Part shown: one piece after another, positions 40,296 through 51,609 of the stretch | How positions within the stretch are numbered: position 1 is the stretch's first letter | How the letters are laid out: the number at the start of each line of letters is the position of its first letter | Origin: Plasmodium malariae | Lineage: Eukaryota > Apicomplexa > Aconoidasida > Haemosporida > Plasmodiidae | Direction of reading: 5' to 3' | Length of the DNA stretch: 64,000 nucleotides | Assembly: GCF_900090045.1 (NCBI RefSeq) | Contig: NC_041785.1 | Coordinates: forward strand, 1,302,001-1,366,000 | Program-made: the position numbers and the translations under genes | Notes under the pieces: model-generated | Told to the model about the DNA's origin: nothing | Seen by the model: only the letters and a program-made list of their open reading frames with translations | Database searches by the model: none

Positions 40296-43200
40296 TCATA
40301 AATTAAACCTCGTGTTTAAGTCGTTCAGCATGTCGTTTGGTATGGGGGACGAAAGAGAGTCATTCGTTGGGTTATAGATTTCTTTCCAGTGATTGGGGTA
40401 TTTTTGCTTCATGTTTGATAGAAATTGGTGAAAAAAAATATTAATATTTTGAGATACATATTTATACTTCAATATTATATAAACAATATCTTTCAAATTT
40501 TCTGCAGCAATATCTAGATTTAAATATAAGGTTTCTAAAATTGCCTTCAGAGAGCTAATTTTTTCATTTTCTTGTGTACCATGTGACATAATTTTTAACC
40601 ATGTTTTTAAAAATTGAGGGAAATAAAAAATAATTTTTTTAGGATACGTAGCTGATAACCTACCTAGGGATATACATATATTTTGTAACAAGCATCCATG
40701 ATATTTGGAATTCTGACAAATATAAATAAGTTGTTTTATTATTTCATCTACATACATTTCCATGTATTGAGGATTAATGTGTATACTAATTTCTCCTATG
40801 GCCCAACTAGCGTTATTAGAAACGGGGGTCGAAGGATGAGTAATATGTGCAATAAGATATGGTATGATGTCGTTTAAATAAGGTATTAAATACTGGGTAC
40901 AAAATCTTGAAATATCTCCTATTAATGCAAAATTTGATTGTAAAATTCCAAAATTTAGGAAAAGTTTTGCTAATTCTGTATATTCATTTTCTTTACTTAC
41001 TATTATTCCATTGGTGATTGATGATGAAGTATTATTGTTGTTATTGTTACTATTATTTAAATTTAACATTTTATTATAACCATGATTAATTATCATCTTA
41101 TTATTTAGAGAATCAAATTTTATATTTTCTAATTTTAAACAATATCTATGAACTAATGGTATAAAATTATATTCATCTTCACTTAAAATGTTTAAAATAT
41201 TAGAATTTATAACACTTAAAATTCTTGATAATAAATCAAAACTACATTCTATTAAATCCTTTTTCTTAGACGGAGATATAGAATCTATATCTTTTAAACT
41301 AGTAAAATAATCTTCATTTGATATTTTATAATATGTTAATAATTCACTAGCTGTGTCCGAAATATTATTTCTATTCAACATAAACGAATTGGTACTACCT
41401 GATTTTTTCGTATAATAATATTTTATTTCTTCCTCTAAATCTATGTATAATAAAACCAAAAATTTAATACATGTTCTTATAACACTTTTTGCATATTTTA
41501 AAAATTCCTTTCCATATGCACTAGTAATACATGACATACATTCCATTAAAGCTATAATATATGGGCTACTGATACGAATGTTATCCCATTTTAATAAAAT
41601 CGAATTAACAATTTGATGAGCTAACTCATTGTTCTCTTTTACAATATTGACACTATCAATTAACGTTCCGACTACATCAAATAAAATAAAATAATTTTTC
41701 GCTTGATATATCTGAAACGCTTGTTGAATCGTGTGAACAATTTCATGCAAATAATTATTAAGTAATTCTAAAGCATCTTCCTCAAGATTAGCAAAAGAGG
41801 AACAAGCTGCTTCTTGTACTCGTTTATTACTATCTAAAATTCTTTTTAATAAATTTAACAAAACTGGTTCAAACCATTTATCACAATTATCCGGGTGACA
41901 TATCCAAGACGAAAATCTTGTAACACACCAACAGGATATACTTCTTGCTAATGGCTTCTCATCATTTAGTAATTTGATTAAATATTCCAACACTTTAGGT
42001 ATAAATGGAGATAAGCTATACATACAACCTTTTGCAATAGCACCTAGGGTTAGCACCGCACTTTCCCTGATGTTCCATTTATCACTCATTAATTTTTCTT
42101 CAATATGTGGTAAAATAAATTCTAGTATCTCATCATTATATACATTGGATAAGTAGTCAAGACATAATGCAGCTCCTTTCCGAACAGTCCAATCATTTCC
42201 CCATGTTCTAGAAGTCAAATCATCATTTTTTTCATCATCGCTAAAATCATCATACGTGTTACTATTCTTATTATCAAATCCCATATCCGTAATGTTGTCC
42301 ATATTGTTGCTATTCACATTGCTGCTATTGCTGTTGTTAACACTGCTATTATTGTTCATTTTATTTATCTTCAATTCATCCTGACCAATGTCATCATTTT
42401 TATTACTATTATTATTATTATATAATTCCGGGGAAATGTCTTGTATTAAATCAGGTATATTTGCATTGTCATTTTGAAAATGTGATTCGTCCATAGTTAA
42501 ATAATCCCATTTGGTATAAACCGTATTATCAACGAGTATTTTACATAAATAGGGTAAATAGCTCTTTAATATTTTCAAAGCTTCATTTCTTAACTCGTTA
42601 ATATTTTTATACACATTTTCATCAATAAAACTATCTGACTTGCTCAAAAAATCGATTGATTTATTAGTGTTATTCATATTAGTGTTCATACTACTACTAT
42701 TATTATTATTATTATTAATGTTATTATTATTATTACTGTTATTGTTATTATTATTATTATTATTATTACTATTATTATTATTATTACTATTATTATGATT
42801 ATTATGATTATTATGATTATTATGATTATTATTATAATTTGAATAGGCAATATAGCTCCTATCTTTTATAAATACGGGCCAAAACTCTAATGCTTCTAGT
42901 TGAACTTTTCTATCTGATGAATTGGTTGCATTAACCATAAATTGAATAATCGCGTCTAAGTTAGTAAATATAGATGCATACCTAGAGTCTGTAATAATGG
43001 TCATACAAGTAACTACAATTTTTAATATTTGCGTATCTTCTTCTGAAGCTAGATATCCTAAGCATTCCCATAATTGAGGAAAATATTCATTAAAAACACC
43101 ATTTGTAGTAAAACATGATGATGTTATAAATAAATCAAGACACTCAGCAGCATATTTTTTTTTTATACTTTTTTCTTGTGGTGTGCAAAATGAAAATAAT

Positions 43201-43778
43201 TTCTGTAATAATTGTGTTTTGCAAAATTGAAAAAAAAGAGAATCAGCACTTTTTCTATTCATTAATTCATCTTCTATTATAATTATAATTGCACGAAATG
43301 CTCCATCAACTACATCATTATTTCCACGTTCTATTAACAGTAATAAATTATATAACGCTTCGGGCCACTTATCTATTCCTTCATACTTGGTCAGAATTGT
43401 TGTTATAACAGATCCAGATGTGTTTCTTATTTCTTTTACCTCATCTTCAACTAATTTGAAAATTTCATTCTTTATTATTTTTAAAATATCAATTGTTAAA
43501 AATTTATTTTTCGAATTTATATAATTTTTTAATAATAACCCTCCTACTTGCCTAACATCATTTTTTTCTTGTTTGTTCATAAATATATGTAATAAATATA
43601 ACGCAGCATCTGATACATTTTCATTTAAATCTTTTAAAACTTTGGTTACTTCAATCTGAACGTTGTTATTTGAACTGTTACATGAGGATGTTAATGCCTC
43701 ATTAATTGTTTTGTATATTTTCTCATTCGGCTTCCATTCCATGTACGAGTTACTATTTTCATAACAGCTGTTATGCAT
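40296..43778 (-). CDS. Transportin (importin-beta family nuclear import receptor)
   Basis: Transportins carry PY-NLS cargo such as RNA-binding proteins through nuclear pores and release it on Ran-GTP. The chosen ATG at 43778 gives 1,160 residues. The open frame continues upstream to 44015, but that part encodes Ile/Tyr-rich translation of TATATA DNA and is probably untranslated. The protein is a HEAT-repeat solenoid. Recognisable pieces are the acidic H8-type loop followed by a tryptophan-containing HEAT repeat (DDFSDDEKNDDL, then GNDWTVRKGAALCLDYLSNV; compare the acidic loop and SDWNLRK of human transportin-1), LMSDKWNIRESAVLTLGAIA, NNASWAIGEISI and a C-terminal HEAT tail (SHGTQENEKISSLKAILETL, QKYPNHWKEI). 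Two Asn-rich inserts, at about residues 313-373 and 453-496, enlarge it beyond the usual ~900 residues. No intron is needed. Confidence in family is high, and importin-beta-2 subtype is favoured over importin-beta-1. Confidence 0.93.
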   Translation of the reverse strand: MHNSCYENSNSYMEWKPNEKIYKTINEALTSSCNSSNNNVQIEVTKVLKDLNENVSDAALYLLHIFMNKQEKNDVRQVGGLLLKNYINSKNKFLTIDILKIIKNEIFKLVEDEVKEIRNTSGSVITTILTKYEGIDKWPEALYNLLLLIERGNNDVVDGAFRAIIIIIEDELMNRKSADSLFFQFCKTQLLQKLFSFCTPQEKSIKKKYAAECLDLFITSSCFTTNGVFNEYFPQLWECLGYLASEEDTQILKIVVTCMTIITDSRYASIFTNLDAIIQFMVNATNSSDRKVQLEALEFWPVFIKDRSYIAYSNYNNNHNNHNNHNNHNNSNNNNNSNNNNNNNNNNSNNNNNINNNNNNSSSMNTNMNNTNKSIDFLSKSDSFIDENVYKNINELRNEALKILKSYLPYLCKILVDNTVYTKWDYLTMDESHFQNDNANIPDLIQDISPELYNNNNSNKNDDIGQDELKINKMNNNSSVNNSNSSNVNSNNMDNITDMGFDNKNSNTYDDFSDDEKNDDLTSRTWGNDWTVRKGAALCLDYLSNVYNDEILEFILPHIEEKLMSDKWNIRESAVLTLGAIAKGCMYSLSPFIPKVLEYLIKLLNDEKPLARSISCWCVTRFSSWICHPDNCDKWFEPVLLNLLKRILDSNKRVQEAACSSFANLEEDALELLNNYLHEIVHTIQQAFQIYQAKNYFILFDVVGTLIDSVNIVKENNELAHQIVNSILLKWDNIRISSPYIIALMECMSCITSAYGKEFLKYAKSVIRTCIKFLVLLYIDLEEEIKYYYTKKSGSTNSFMLNRNNISDTASELLTYYKISNEDYFTSLKDIDSISPSKKKDLIECSFDLLSRILSVINSNILNILSEDEYNFIPLVHRYCLKLENIKFDSLNNKMIINHGYNKMLNLNNSNNNNNNTSSSITNGIIVSKENEYTELAKLFLNFGILQSNFALIGDISRFCTQYLIPYLNDIIPYLIAHITHPSTPVSNNASWAIGEISIHINPQYMEMYVDEIIKQLIYICQNSKYHGCLLQNICISLGRLSATYPKKIIFYFPQFLKTWLKIMSHGTQENEKISSLKAILETLYLNLDIAAENLKDIVYIILKYKYVSQNINIFFHQFLSNMKQKYPNHWKEIYNPTNDSLSSPIPNDMLNDLNTRFNL
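42660..42840 (-). repeat. Asn/His coding repeat in transportin
   Basis: On the coding strand, a 9-bp aataatcat-type unit encodes four consecutive Asn-Asn-His triplets (42794-42834). It runs into a poly-Asn/Ser tract. It lies between HEAT repeats, where a loop insertion is tolerable. Confidence 0.85.
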
Positions 43779-46700
43779 TTTCTTGCATTCACATGTACAT
43801 AGATATATGTATAAATATATGTGTATACATAATATATATATACATATACGTATATATATATATATACTTAAAGTTACAGTTACAGTTACATATAAACTTG
43901 AGCTTTCACCTTTCAATAATAAGAGTAACAAAAATAATATATAACAAATATATAAATTATGATTAGGTGAAATTGTAAAATTATGGTAAATTTTCACAAT
44001 ATTCTGAAAAAACAAGCATACACGAATAAACCATAGATGAGCAAGAGGTGTTTTAATTAAATTAAAAATCTAATTATAATAGTACATATATATACATAAT
44101 ATATTTAAAACATGAAATTTGGTCACATATATGTACGTATATATATATATATATACATATATTATATATACATGTATAAATATATGCAAAGGCAATTTTT
44201 TTTAACTTTTTTATGTTTTTGAGCAAATATGGTTAAATATAAACACAAATTTAAAAATTACATCTGAAAAATATATAAGAAAAGTACACGTTTTTGGATA
44301 TATACATTTATTTATATATAAGCATGTATTCCTATATTTTTATCTTTTCATAAATTAATATATACATTCACATACAGATAAATTTTACATAAAAATGAAC
44401 ATTATATATAATTAACACATATAAATTCTATAAAATTATATATATATACATATAAATATATACAAATAAATATGTATAATATATAAAGGCAAAAACGTAT
44501 ATCAATGTATATATATATATATAATATATATATATACATAAATAAATAAGAATGTATGTATGTATGTATTTATGTATGTATGTATGTAAATTTGTACAAA
44601 TAAATACCTTCGTATTTAAATGTGTTTATGAAAAATTTAATTAATATTTAATATTGTAAAAAAAATATATATTAAAAAATTAAAATGAGGAGTATATATA
44701 AACATAATGGTATGAAATTTTATCAAATTAATTTAGAATAAATTATGTGGGTTTATATATTCATGAGAAGAAAGTTCAACAGTAAAACATAAATATAACA
44801 TGCGTCATATGAAAAAAATGTATATATTTTTTAGTATATGTAAATATATATTTATATAATTATTTATGTATTATAATATGTAATTATATATAAGAATATA
44901 AACATATATACAGCATATCATGTATACATTTCTGCTAACCGGTTTAAAGTCCAAATAGAAGCATAAAAATGAGTAAATATATATATTTAAAGTAGCAAAG
45001 AAAAAAAAAAAAAAAAAAAAAAAAATCTACATTAATGTTTTAATAACTTCAAAACTTTAATCTAATATAAAACAAAATTACATATTTTACATTATTATTG
45101 GAAAAAAAATTCTTTTTTACACTACATATATAATACATTATTTTGCCTTCTATTTTCTTCTTTTTTCCCCTGTAAAAGTAGTCCAACCCACATTATTCAC
45201 ATATTTTATATAAAACTATATATTAATAACAATCTTGAAGATAATAAAAATACATTTGTATTTTTTTTGTATTATTATCCAAGAAAAACGAAAATAAAAA
45301 ATTATAAGATAAAATAAAAATTGTAAGATTATTTATTAAAAATTAATTGCCGTATTACATTAGTGTTTACTTATATGTATATAATATATATTTACGTAAT
45401 AAATTTTTTATTATTAATATAAAGTAAAAAGAAAAGGAAATAAAAAATTTTGTTTAAAAAAGTTTATGAAATGGAAAAAAAAACAGAAACAGAATTAGAG
45501 GGAAAAAAAGGTATCACATTTTTATTTGAATAATAATGGGAACATGTATATATGCATATATATATGCTGTACATATGTAATATATATGTAAAGGTATGTA
45601 ATAAGAATCAGTATATATAAGAAATGAAAAATAACATTACAATGGGAATGAATGAAAAAAAAAAAAATAAATGACCAATTTGCCGTAGAGTTATATATAA
45701 AAAAATGACCTCATTTTATATATATATATATATATATTTATAAATATATATAATAATAAAATAAAAATTAATATACAATTGTGTTCTACATATATATATA
45801 TATATATCACATTTATTTTGTAAATGAAAAAAAAGAAAAATTTAAGCAAATAATTTTTCTTGTAAATAATATTTTTTATTTTAAAAAAAAAATGGTGAGA
45901 ACAAGTTTAAATTTAATAATAAAACAGTAAGAAACTTATTTTAACTAAAAAAAAGGTTAGTGTATTTATACGTAAACATGTTCGTCCCCTTGTTTAATTT
46001 TTTTTTTTTTCATATAAAGGAAACTACGAATTTTAATTTTAACACCTTAAAAAAGGGTATTTTTTATCTTTACTTTAGATTTGAAGAATAATCATAATAT
46101 TCTACAAAATTGTTACATATTATTTTATTTTCCGTTTTCGTGATTACTTGTACCAAAAGGAAAAAAAATATATCGTGTGTTTATATATGTTTACTTGTTT
46201 ATAATGGTATCTCATTACATATAATTATTAAAATGAAGTGCAAAGAAGCCAGGGACGTTTTAACATTAAAAAGCTATTAATAATACTTATAGAAACAAAA
46301 ATTTTTTTATTTTGTTTTAAACATATTTATGAATGAATAGTTTAGAAACAAAAAGAAAAAAAAAAAAAAACGCTTAAATTATATGTAATAAATATTTTGT
46401 ATTAACAGCACAAACATGTAGAAACCTCCTTATTTTGGTAAATTGTTATTTTAAAAATGAAAAAGGTGTACACCAGAACAAGTACAGATTTATATAATTG
46501 CATTTTTCATATTTAATAAAATGTGCCATATATATAATTAAAAATTTTAAATAGTTACGTTTTCATTACACAACGAACACGTGATATGTTTAAGTATATA
46601 TATACGTATATACACATATACACATTCATATGTTTACATAAATATAGTATTTCTTTTCTGTGTGTCGAATTAATTTTTTTTATTCCTAAGTATATTTTGA

Positions 46701-47107
46701 AGAAATGTATTAACCATAAAATAAATACTGTTGAAGGGAAAGGTATAAAAGATTCAAAACTAAGTCGTTTATTATTATTATATGATATATTGGTATATAT
46801 TTTTTGCGTTAAAAGTATTACCACATTCTTATTTTAAAAGTGTAACCGCTGTGTTACAATTTTTTAACAGAAAAAAAAAATTGAAAAGTTGAAAGTTATA
46901 ATTTTTGGATATCGTTCCCTTTTATATACTTTATTAATTTAAAAAAAACAAAGATATATGTGTTTAAAAAAAAAACATAAAAAAAAATAAAATAATAAAA
47001 AATGAATAATAAAATTACATTAAATTAAATACAATAATTAAAAAAAAAAAAATATAATATAATTTTGACGTTTTTATCTTGGAAAATTCTTACTTAATGA
47101 TTTAAAG
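43779..47107. other. Long AT-rich spacer upstream of transportin
   Basis: About 3.3 kb without a supportable gene. It carries dense TATATA/TACATA microsatellites (43820-43866, 44130-44170, 44505-44590, 45717-45745), an A run at 45001-45025, and an ATGT array at 44552-44588. It presumably includes the transportin promoter and the 3' UTR of the next minus-strand gene. An open minus-strand stretch at 46555-46824 is Ile/Tyr-rich microsatellite translation. Confidence 0.6.
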
Positions 47108-48364
47108 TTAAAAGGAAACATCATGAGCTAATACTTTAAGGGCATTAATTAACGTTGACGACATTATTTTATTTGCTTCAAATATTTTAAGTTGATCATT
47201 ATTTATATCTAACTGTTCGTCATAATTATTATTATTTTGTAATGTAACAACATTTTCTGAGAAAGGACTGCCTTCCTTATAATTACTATTTACATTGTTG
47301 AATTGTTTATTTTGGTAAACCTTTTTTACCAAACTGGTTTTTGAGAATGGCGTATTATTTTCTTTTATATATACACTGTTATTACTACTATTGTTTGGTA
47401 TTTCACAGCTCTTTATTTTCTTCTCTTCGGAAAACATATTTCCTGTCTTGTCTTTTAAGGCGCATATTAATTCTTCGTTTCTAGATGGGTTTTTTTTTTC
47501 CTTGTTCCTTAGCCTATCCTCCAGTACTAGCACAGCTTCTACTTCTGCTTCTCCTATAGCTTTGCTTTTTCCTTCTCCCATCATATCTTCCTCTTCTTCT
47601 TTCACCTCTCCTTCCTCTTCTTCCATCTTCCCCTCCTGTTTTTCTCCGTCCGCTGTTCTTCCCTCTGATTCATCCTTTACTACATCCTTTAGGTTGTCCA
47701 CTTTATGCTTCCATTTTTGCCTATCCAAATTATTACAACGATTTTTTGTACTTTCCCATTTTTTTTTGCTTTTTGTGGAACTCCATTTATCTGCTTCCCC
47801 TTTAGAATTATCATACATGTAATAAGTCATAACCTTTTCAGGAAGCGAATATAAAGGTTTCATATTTTTCATAATATCCTTATTACTATTTTGAGTTCTA
47901 TATTTATATGACTTGTCAATATTTTTATCAAAATTTACTCTTACGTGCACATTTTTTATCAAATTTGTTGCTGATGGTAATTGTAAAATAGGAGGATCTA
48001 TCCTTGCATTTTCTGGGTTTATTAAAGGAGCATTTAGTATACTAATACCACCTATTCCGTCTATAGCACCTAAAGTGAATGCTCTTTTTTTTTTTTTCGA
48101 AATATGGTCTTCATAGTTTCTTATATCTGTGTTTTTATCGTATATATACTTTTTATCACTTTCCTTTTTATAATATGTGTTCTTATCATCCTTTGTGTTA
48201 CTGAAATTGATCTGTTGTTCTTTTATTGTTTTGTTATAAATATTTTCCAAAATTGGGTCTATGTAATGTAAACTATTTTCATTTTTACTTTTTAGTTTTT
48301 CCTTTACATAATTCATTTCATCGTCACTTACTTTTTTATAATATTTTTCATCGAATATGTTCAT
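47108..48364 (-). CDS. Conserved-looking protein of unknown function (418 residues)
   Basis: I do not recognise a family. The single-exon frame starts at ATG 48364 (MNIFDEKYYKKVSDDEMNYV) and has no signal peptide or membrane span. Residues ~95-145 form the most structured-looking part: GAIDGIGGISILNAPLINPE followed by a proline/hydrophobic segment (ARIDPPILQLPSATNLIKNV). Residues ~240-290 are strongly acidic, with Glu runs and Glu/Gly/Ala/Val. Outside those parts it is Lys/Asn/Ser-rich and probably disordered. It ends in a short hydrophobic helix-like tail (STLINALKVLAHDV). It is divergent from the DJ-1 gene across a 1.2-kb spacer. Highly basic and acidic blocks would suit a nuclear or scaffold protein, but that is speculation. 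Confidence 0.85.
   Translation of the reverse strand: MNIFDEKYYKKVSDDEMNYVKEKLKSKNENSLHYIDPILENIYNKTIKEQQINFSNTKDDKNTYYKKESDKKYIYDKNTDIRNYEDHISKKKKRAFTLGAIDGIGGISILNAPLINPENARIDPPILQLPSATNLIKNVHVRVNFDKNIDKSYKYRTQNSNKDIMKNMKPLYSLPEKVMTYYMYDNSKGEADKWSSTKSKKKWESTKNRCNNLDRQKWKHKVDNLKDVVKDESEGRTADGEKQEGKMEEEEGEVKEEEEDMMGEGKSKAIGEAEVEAVLVLEDRLRNKEKKNPSRNEELICALKDKTGNMFSEEKKIKSCEIPNNSSNNSVYIKENNTPFSKTSLVKKVYQNKQFNNVNSNYKEGSPFSENVVTLQNNNNYDEQLDINNDQLKIFEANKIMSSTLINALKVLAHDVSF
47520..47690 (-). repeat. Purine-rich acidic low-complexity tract within the 418-residue protein
   Basis: The coding strand here is almost wholly GAA/GAG/GGA-type codons, giving Glu/Gly/Asp-rich sequence with locally raised GC and extreme strand asymmetry (the plus strand is a C/T tract). 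It is unlike the Asn-rich inserts of neighbouring genes. Confidence 0.75.
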
Positions 48365-49597
48365 TTTTTATTGTTTTTTTGTAAATTTTATATAAAATTT
48401 TATTTCTATATATCGTCTTGTTACTTTGTCCCCTCAGCTATATGCTCATAACGTATATAACTACCCTTTCATTTACACATAAACGAAAAAAAAAAAAATA
48501 TATATACACATATAAATATATGGCTTTTTTGAGCTAGTCCTATTTTTTAAAAGCAAATGCATTTAATTATTCTGTAACTAATAACATATTTGTTGGCTAC
48601 TTTATTGTTTTGTTCTTCCATATTTTTTGCGAGTATTTTACAATGTTCGTTTGTTTGTTTGTTTGTTTGTTTGTGCGTATGTATGTGTGTGTTTGTATGT
48701 AAACTGATTTGTATTATGCTCCTGATTTTTTTTAAGCGTCCTTTTTGAACTTGAAAAAATAAAATTATACCTACTATCTTTATAACATACATTTATCACA
48801 TATTTTTAAAATGTATATATTTTAAAAATATAGCATTTCTCTATTATATTTATCTTAATTCTTTTATGTTACAAAATAAAACACAAAATGCAAAAAAATT
48901 GAATTAAGATGTATATATGCACATATACATGTTTGCTTTAAAAAATTGCTACTTTTATTACAGCGAGCTTCTGCAAAAAAAAAAAAAAAAAAAAAAAAAT
49001 TGTCCTTACAGTTATGCAAGTATTTATACATGTATACCTAATTAATAATAAGCAATATTAACATTAATTATTTACACATATTCTTATAAATGGAAAAAAA
49101 TAAAAAAGATTTTAATATGAGCGTTTAATGTAACTATTGTATTCCATAAACTATAATTTTCTTTTTTTTCAATACATCGTGGATACTCTAGAATCATTTA
49201 TTGCATGTTCTACTATTGTGCTCTTCAAATTTTTTCATACATTAAAGGTTGAAGTAAACACATGTACATTTGCTATTAATTTAAAGCTTTTTAAAAATTT
49301 TAAAAGGTTATTTTTTAAGATTTCTATATTTTGTACATTTTATTTTTTCTTATGGGTTATAAAAATAGGATATACTAATATGCATAAAAAAAAAAAAAAA
49401 AAAAAAATTGTACTAAGAAATATGAACAACAATATAATCAAAAATTTAAACATAAAAAAATATAAAAGTGTATGAAAATATTCATTTTATAACAAAAAAG
49501 TAAAATAATTAATTTCCTTAAGTGCATATTTATATATTATACTCTTAATTAAGTTTTATTACAAATTATAGTTTATAGCAATATAATAGAAGTAACA
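48365..49597. promoter_or_regulatory. Divergent intergenic region between the 418-residue gene and DJ-1
   Basis: About 1.2 kb between two divergent starts. It contains GTTT/GTAT microsatellite DNA at 48648-48702, a 24-base A run at 48976-48999 and another at 49386-49407. Two open stretches (48547-48792 minus, 49137-49475 plus) are not convincing genes. Promoter function is inferred from arrangement only. Confidence 0.45.
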
Positions 49598-50007
49598 ATG
49601 AGTGGAAAAAAAACCGCTTTAGTTGTAGTGGTGAGATATTGCAAATACTTATATTACATCGAAAAAGGGAGAAAAAATTAAACTCTATATTATATGTTAA
49701 TATGTATATGAAAATGCAAAACTATACTTAAACTTTGTTAATCCTTGTGTTCAAATGCTGAACATTTAAAAAAAAATTTTCTTTTTATCACACGCTATTT
49801 AAATGAATATTTTCATATTTAATAAAATACTCCTTCAAATTCAATGAAGTCGTTTCTAAATTAATGTTTACATGACTTATATTTATTGATTATTTTTTAA
49901 GGCTTCGGGATCGGAGGATGTAGAATATATTACAACAGTCGATGTTCTAAGAAGAGCTAGTAAACAAAACAAGCCATAGATATGCATATATATATGGATA
50001 TATACAC

Positions 50008-50039
<32 letters not shown>

Positions 50040-50783
50040 ACGTATTTATATGTGTATATAATACCATAATAAACTTCACATATATTTATATGTTATCATT
50101 ATACATTATAAAAAACACAACTTCGGGGACAAGGGAAATAATGAGAAAAAAAACAGCATTTTTTTTATAAATACATTTTTCAAAAAAATAATAAATAATT
50201 TGAAAAATAAGAGAAAAAATTAAAAACAATATGTTTATACATTTACGTACACATATTATAAGTTTATTTTTCACAAATTAATATTTTTTAACTTTTTATT
50301 TAAGATATCAGCGTAACAACAGCATCTGTAGAAGAAACAGAAAAAGTGTGCCTTCAATCAAAAAATGTCGTTCTCGCGGATACATTAATTGGTAAGGTTA
50401 GAAGTAATACTTATGATGTAATAGTAATTCCAGGTGGAATGAAAGGATCAAATGCAATATCAGATTGTGTAGCTGTTATTGAAATGTTAAAAGAACAAAA
50501 ACAAAGTAATAGACTTTATGCAGCTATATGTGCTGCACCAGAAACTGTCTTTCATCGTCATTCCCTAATTGATGATGTTGAGGCAGTTGCGTATCCATCG
50601 TTTGAGAGTGACTTTAAACATATTGGTAAAGGAAGAGTGTGTGTTTCGAAAAATTGCGTAACATCTGTAGGACCAGGATCTGCTGTTGAATTTGCACTGA
50701 AAATAGTAGAATTGCTATTAAGTAGAGACGCTGCACTAAAACTTGCAAGCGGTTTTCTTTTGCATCCCTCTGTTACATTTTAA
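49598..50783 (+). CDS. DJ1: DJ-1/PfpI family protein, three exons
   Basis: DJ-1 proteins are small redox-responsive proteins with glyoxalase or deglycase-like activity proposed for some members. My model has exon 1 at 49598-49630 (11 codons), exon 2 at 49902-49959 (58 bases) and exon 3 at 50305-50783. Introns of 271 and 345 bases begin GTGAGA and GTAAAC and end AAG. The product is 189 residues, the same length as human DJ-1. It aligns along its length: TALVVVASGSEDVE, DVLRRA, YDVIVIPGGMKGSNAISD, AAICAAPETV and VGPGSAVEFALKIVELL. The nucleophile-elbow cysteine is Cys106, and the conserved acid is Glu19. The segment VAYPSF has Tyr where human DJ-1 has His126. Only exon 3 is visible as an ORF; exons 1 and 2 supply the first strand and helix of the Rossmann-like fold and were placed by homology and splice signals. 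Confidence 0.92.
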
Positions 50784-51609
50784 TATACGTTCCCTTTTTC
50801 CTCTTTATACGAATAAATAAAAAAATAAAAAAAAAATATATATATGTATATATTTATCTATATACGAATAGTTACATACATTCAGTTTAGTATGCTATTT
50901 TAAAATGTGGAGATGGTACAAGCATATTATATTATATTTCGTTCTTTTAAAAAATCGTTAATATTTTTGCAAGTTTATTTTTTTTTTAATTAAGCATACT
51001 TTTAATAACTTATTGAATTATTTTAAAAGAGAAAATCCTTTCAATTTTTATGAAAAAAAAAATTTTTAAACATAATAATAATTGAAAGTCTCAGCTGTTC
51101 AAAAGTTTACCTGCGTAAACGTTTTAACATCGCTTAAAAAAAGAAATTATAATTGCTCATAAATTTTTAAAACAAAAACAAAAAAAAATAATAAAAGAAA
51201 TACTTCATTAAAGCCCTTATTTATGATAGCTTAAAAAGGACGAATATACATAAAACATATAGATGATGTGAATCATAGATTTGTTTAAAAAAAAAAAAAA
51301 AAAAAAAATTTAATTGAAGAATTATGGCTTGTTCTTATTACTCCAAATAACTACTTATTAAACCTTTTTAAAAAATGTAATAATATATATATATAATAAA
51401 TGAAATTTTTTTGATGAATGCGTATATGTAACCAGAATATAAGTAAAAGAAAAAAAAAAAAAAAAAAAAAAAAATCATAAGTAGAAACAAGAAGAAATTT
51501 AACGAAATAAAAGTGGATATTAGAAGGAAAAGAGGAGAAGTAAATACAGAATTAAGATAAGTAAAACTCTAGAGCACAATTTTACAGTGAAAACTTTATG
51601 TAGAGAAAA
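50784..51609. other. Intergenic spacer between DJ-1 and the Tim17/22-family gene
   Basis: About 0.8 kb, very AT-rich, with A runs at 51288-51308 and 51451-51473. The ~130 bases before the ATG are A/G-rich and look like a 5' UTR. No gene seen. Confidence 0.6.

Noticed and set aside
43779..44015. N-terminal extension of transportin to a Met at 44015
   Set aside because: The extra 79 codons translate TATATA/TACATA microsatellite DNA into Ile/Tyr/Cys runs. The ATG at 43778 begins sequence that leads straight into the HEAT solenoid.
43779..47107. Possible centromere in the 3.3-kb AT-rich spacer
   Set aside because: Plasmodium centromeres have a kilobase-scale core near 97% AT with short tandem repeats. 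This spacer is AT-rich but interrupted by frequent G/C and has no such core.
48547..48792. 81-codon minus-strand ORF upstream of the 418-residue gene
   Set aside because: Its middle is translated CAAA/CACA microsatellite. It lacks conserved character and sits where the leader or promoter of the downstream gene is expected.
49137..49475. 112-codon plus-strand frame before DJ-1
   Set aside because: It begins at TTG, its first in-frame ATG comes only near its end, and it is Phe/Ile/Lys-rich and ends in poly-Lys from an A run. A short stretch at 49160-49290 has raised GC on both strands, but no splice-consistent gene could be built.
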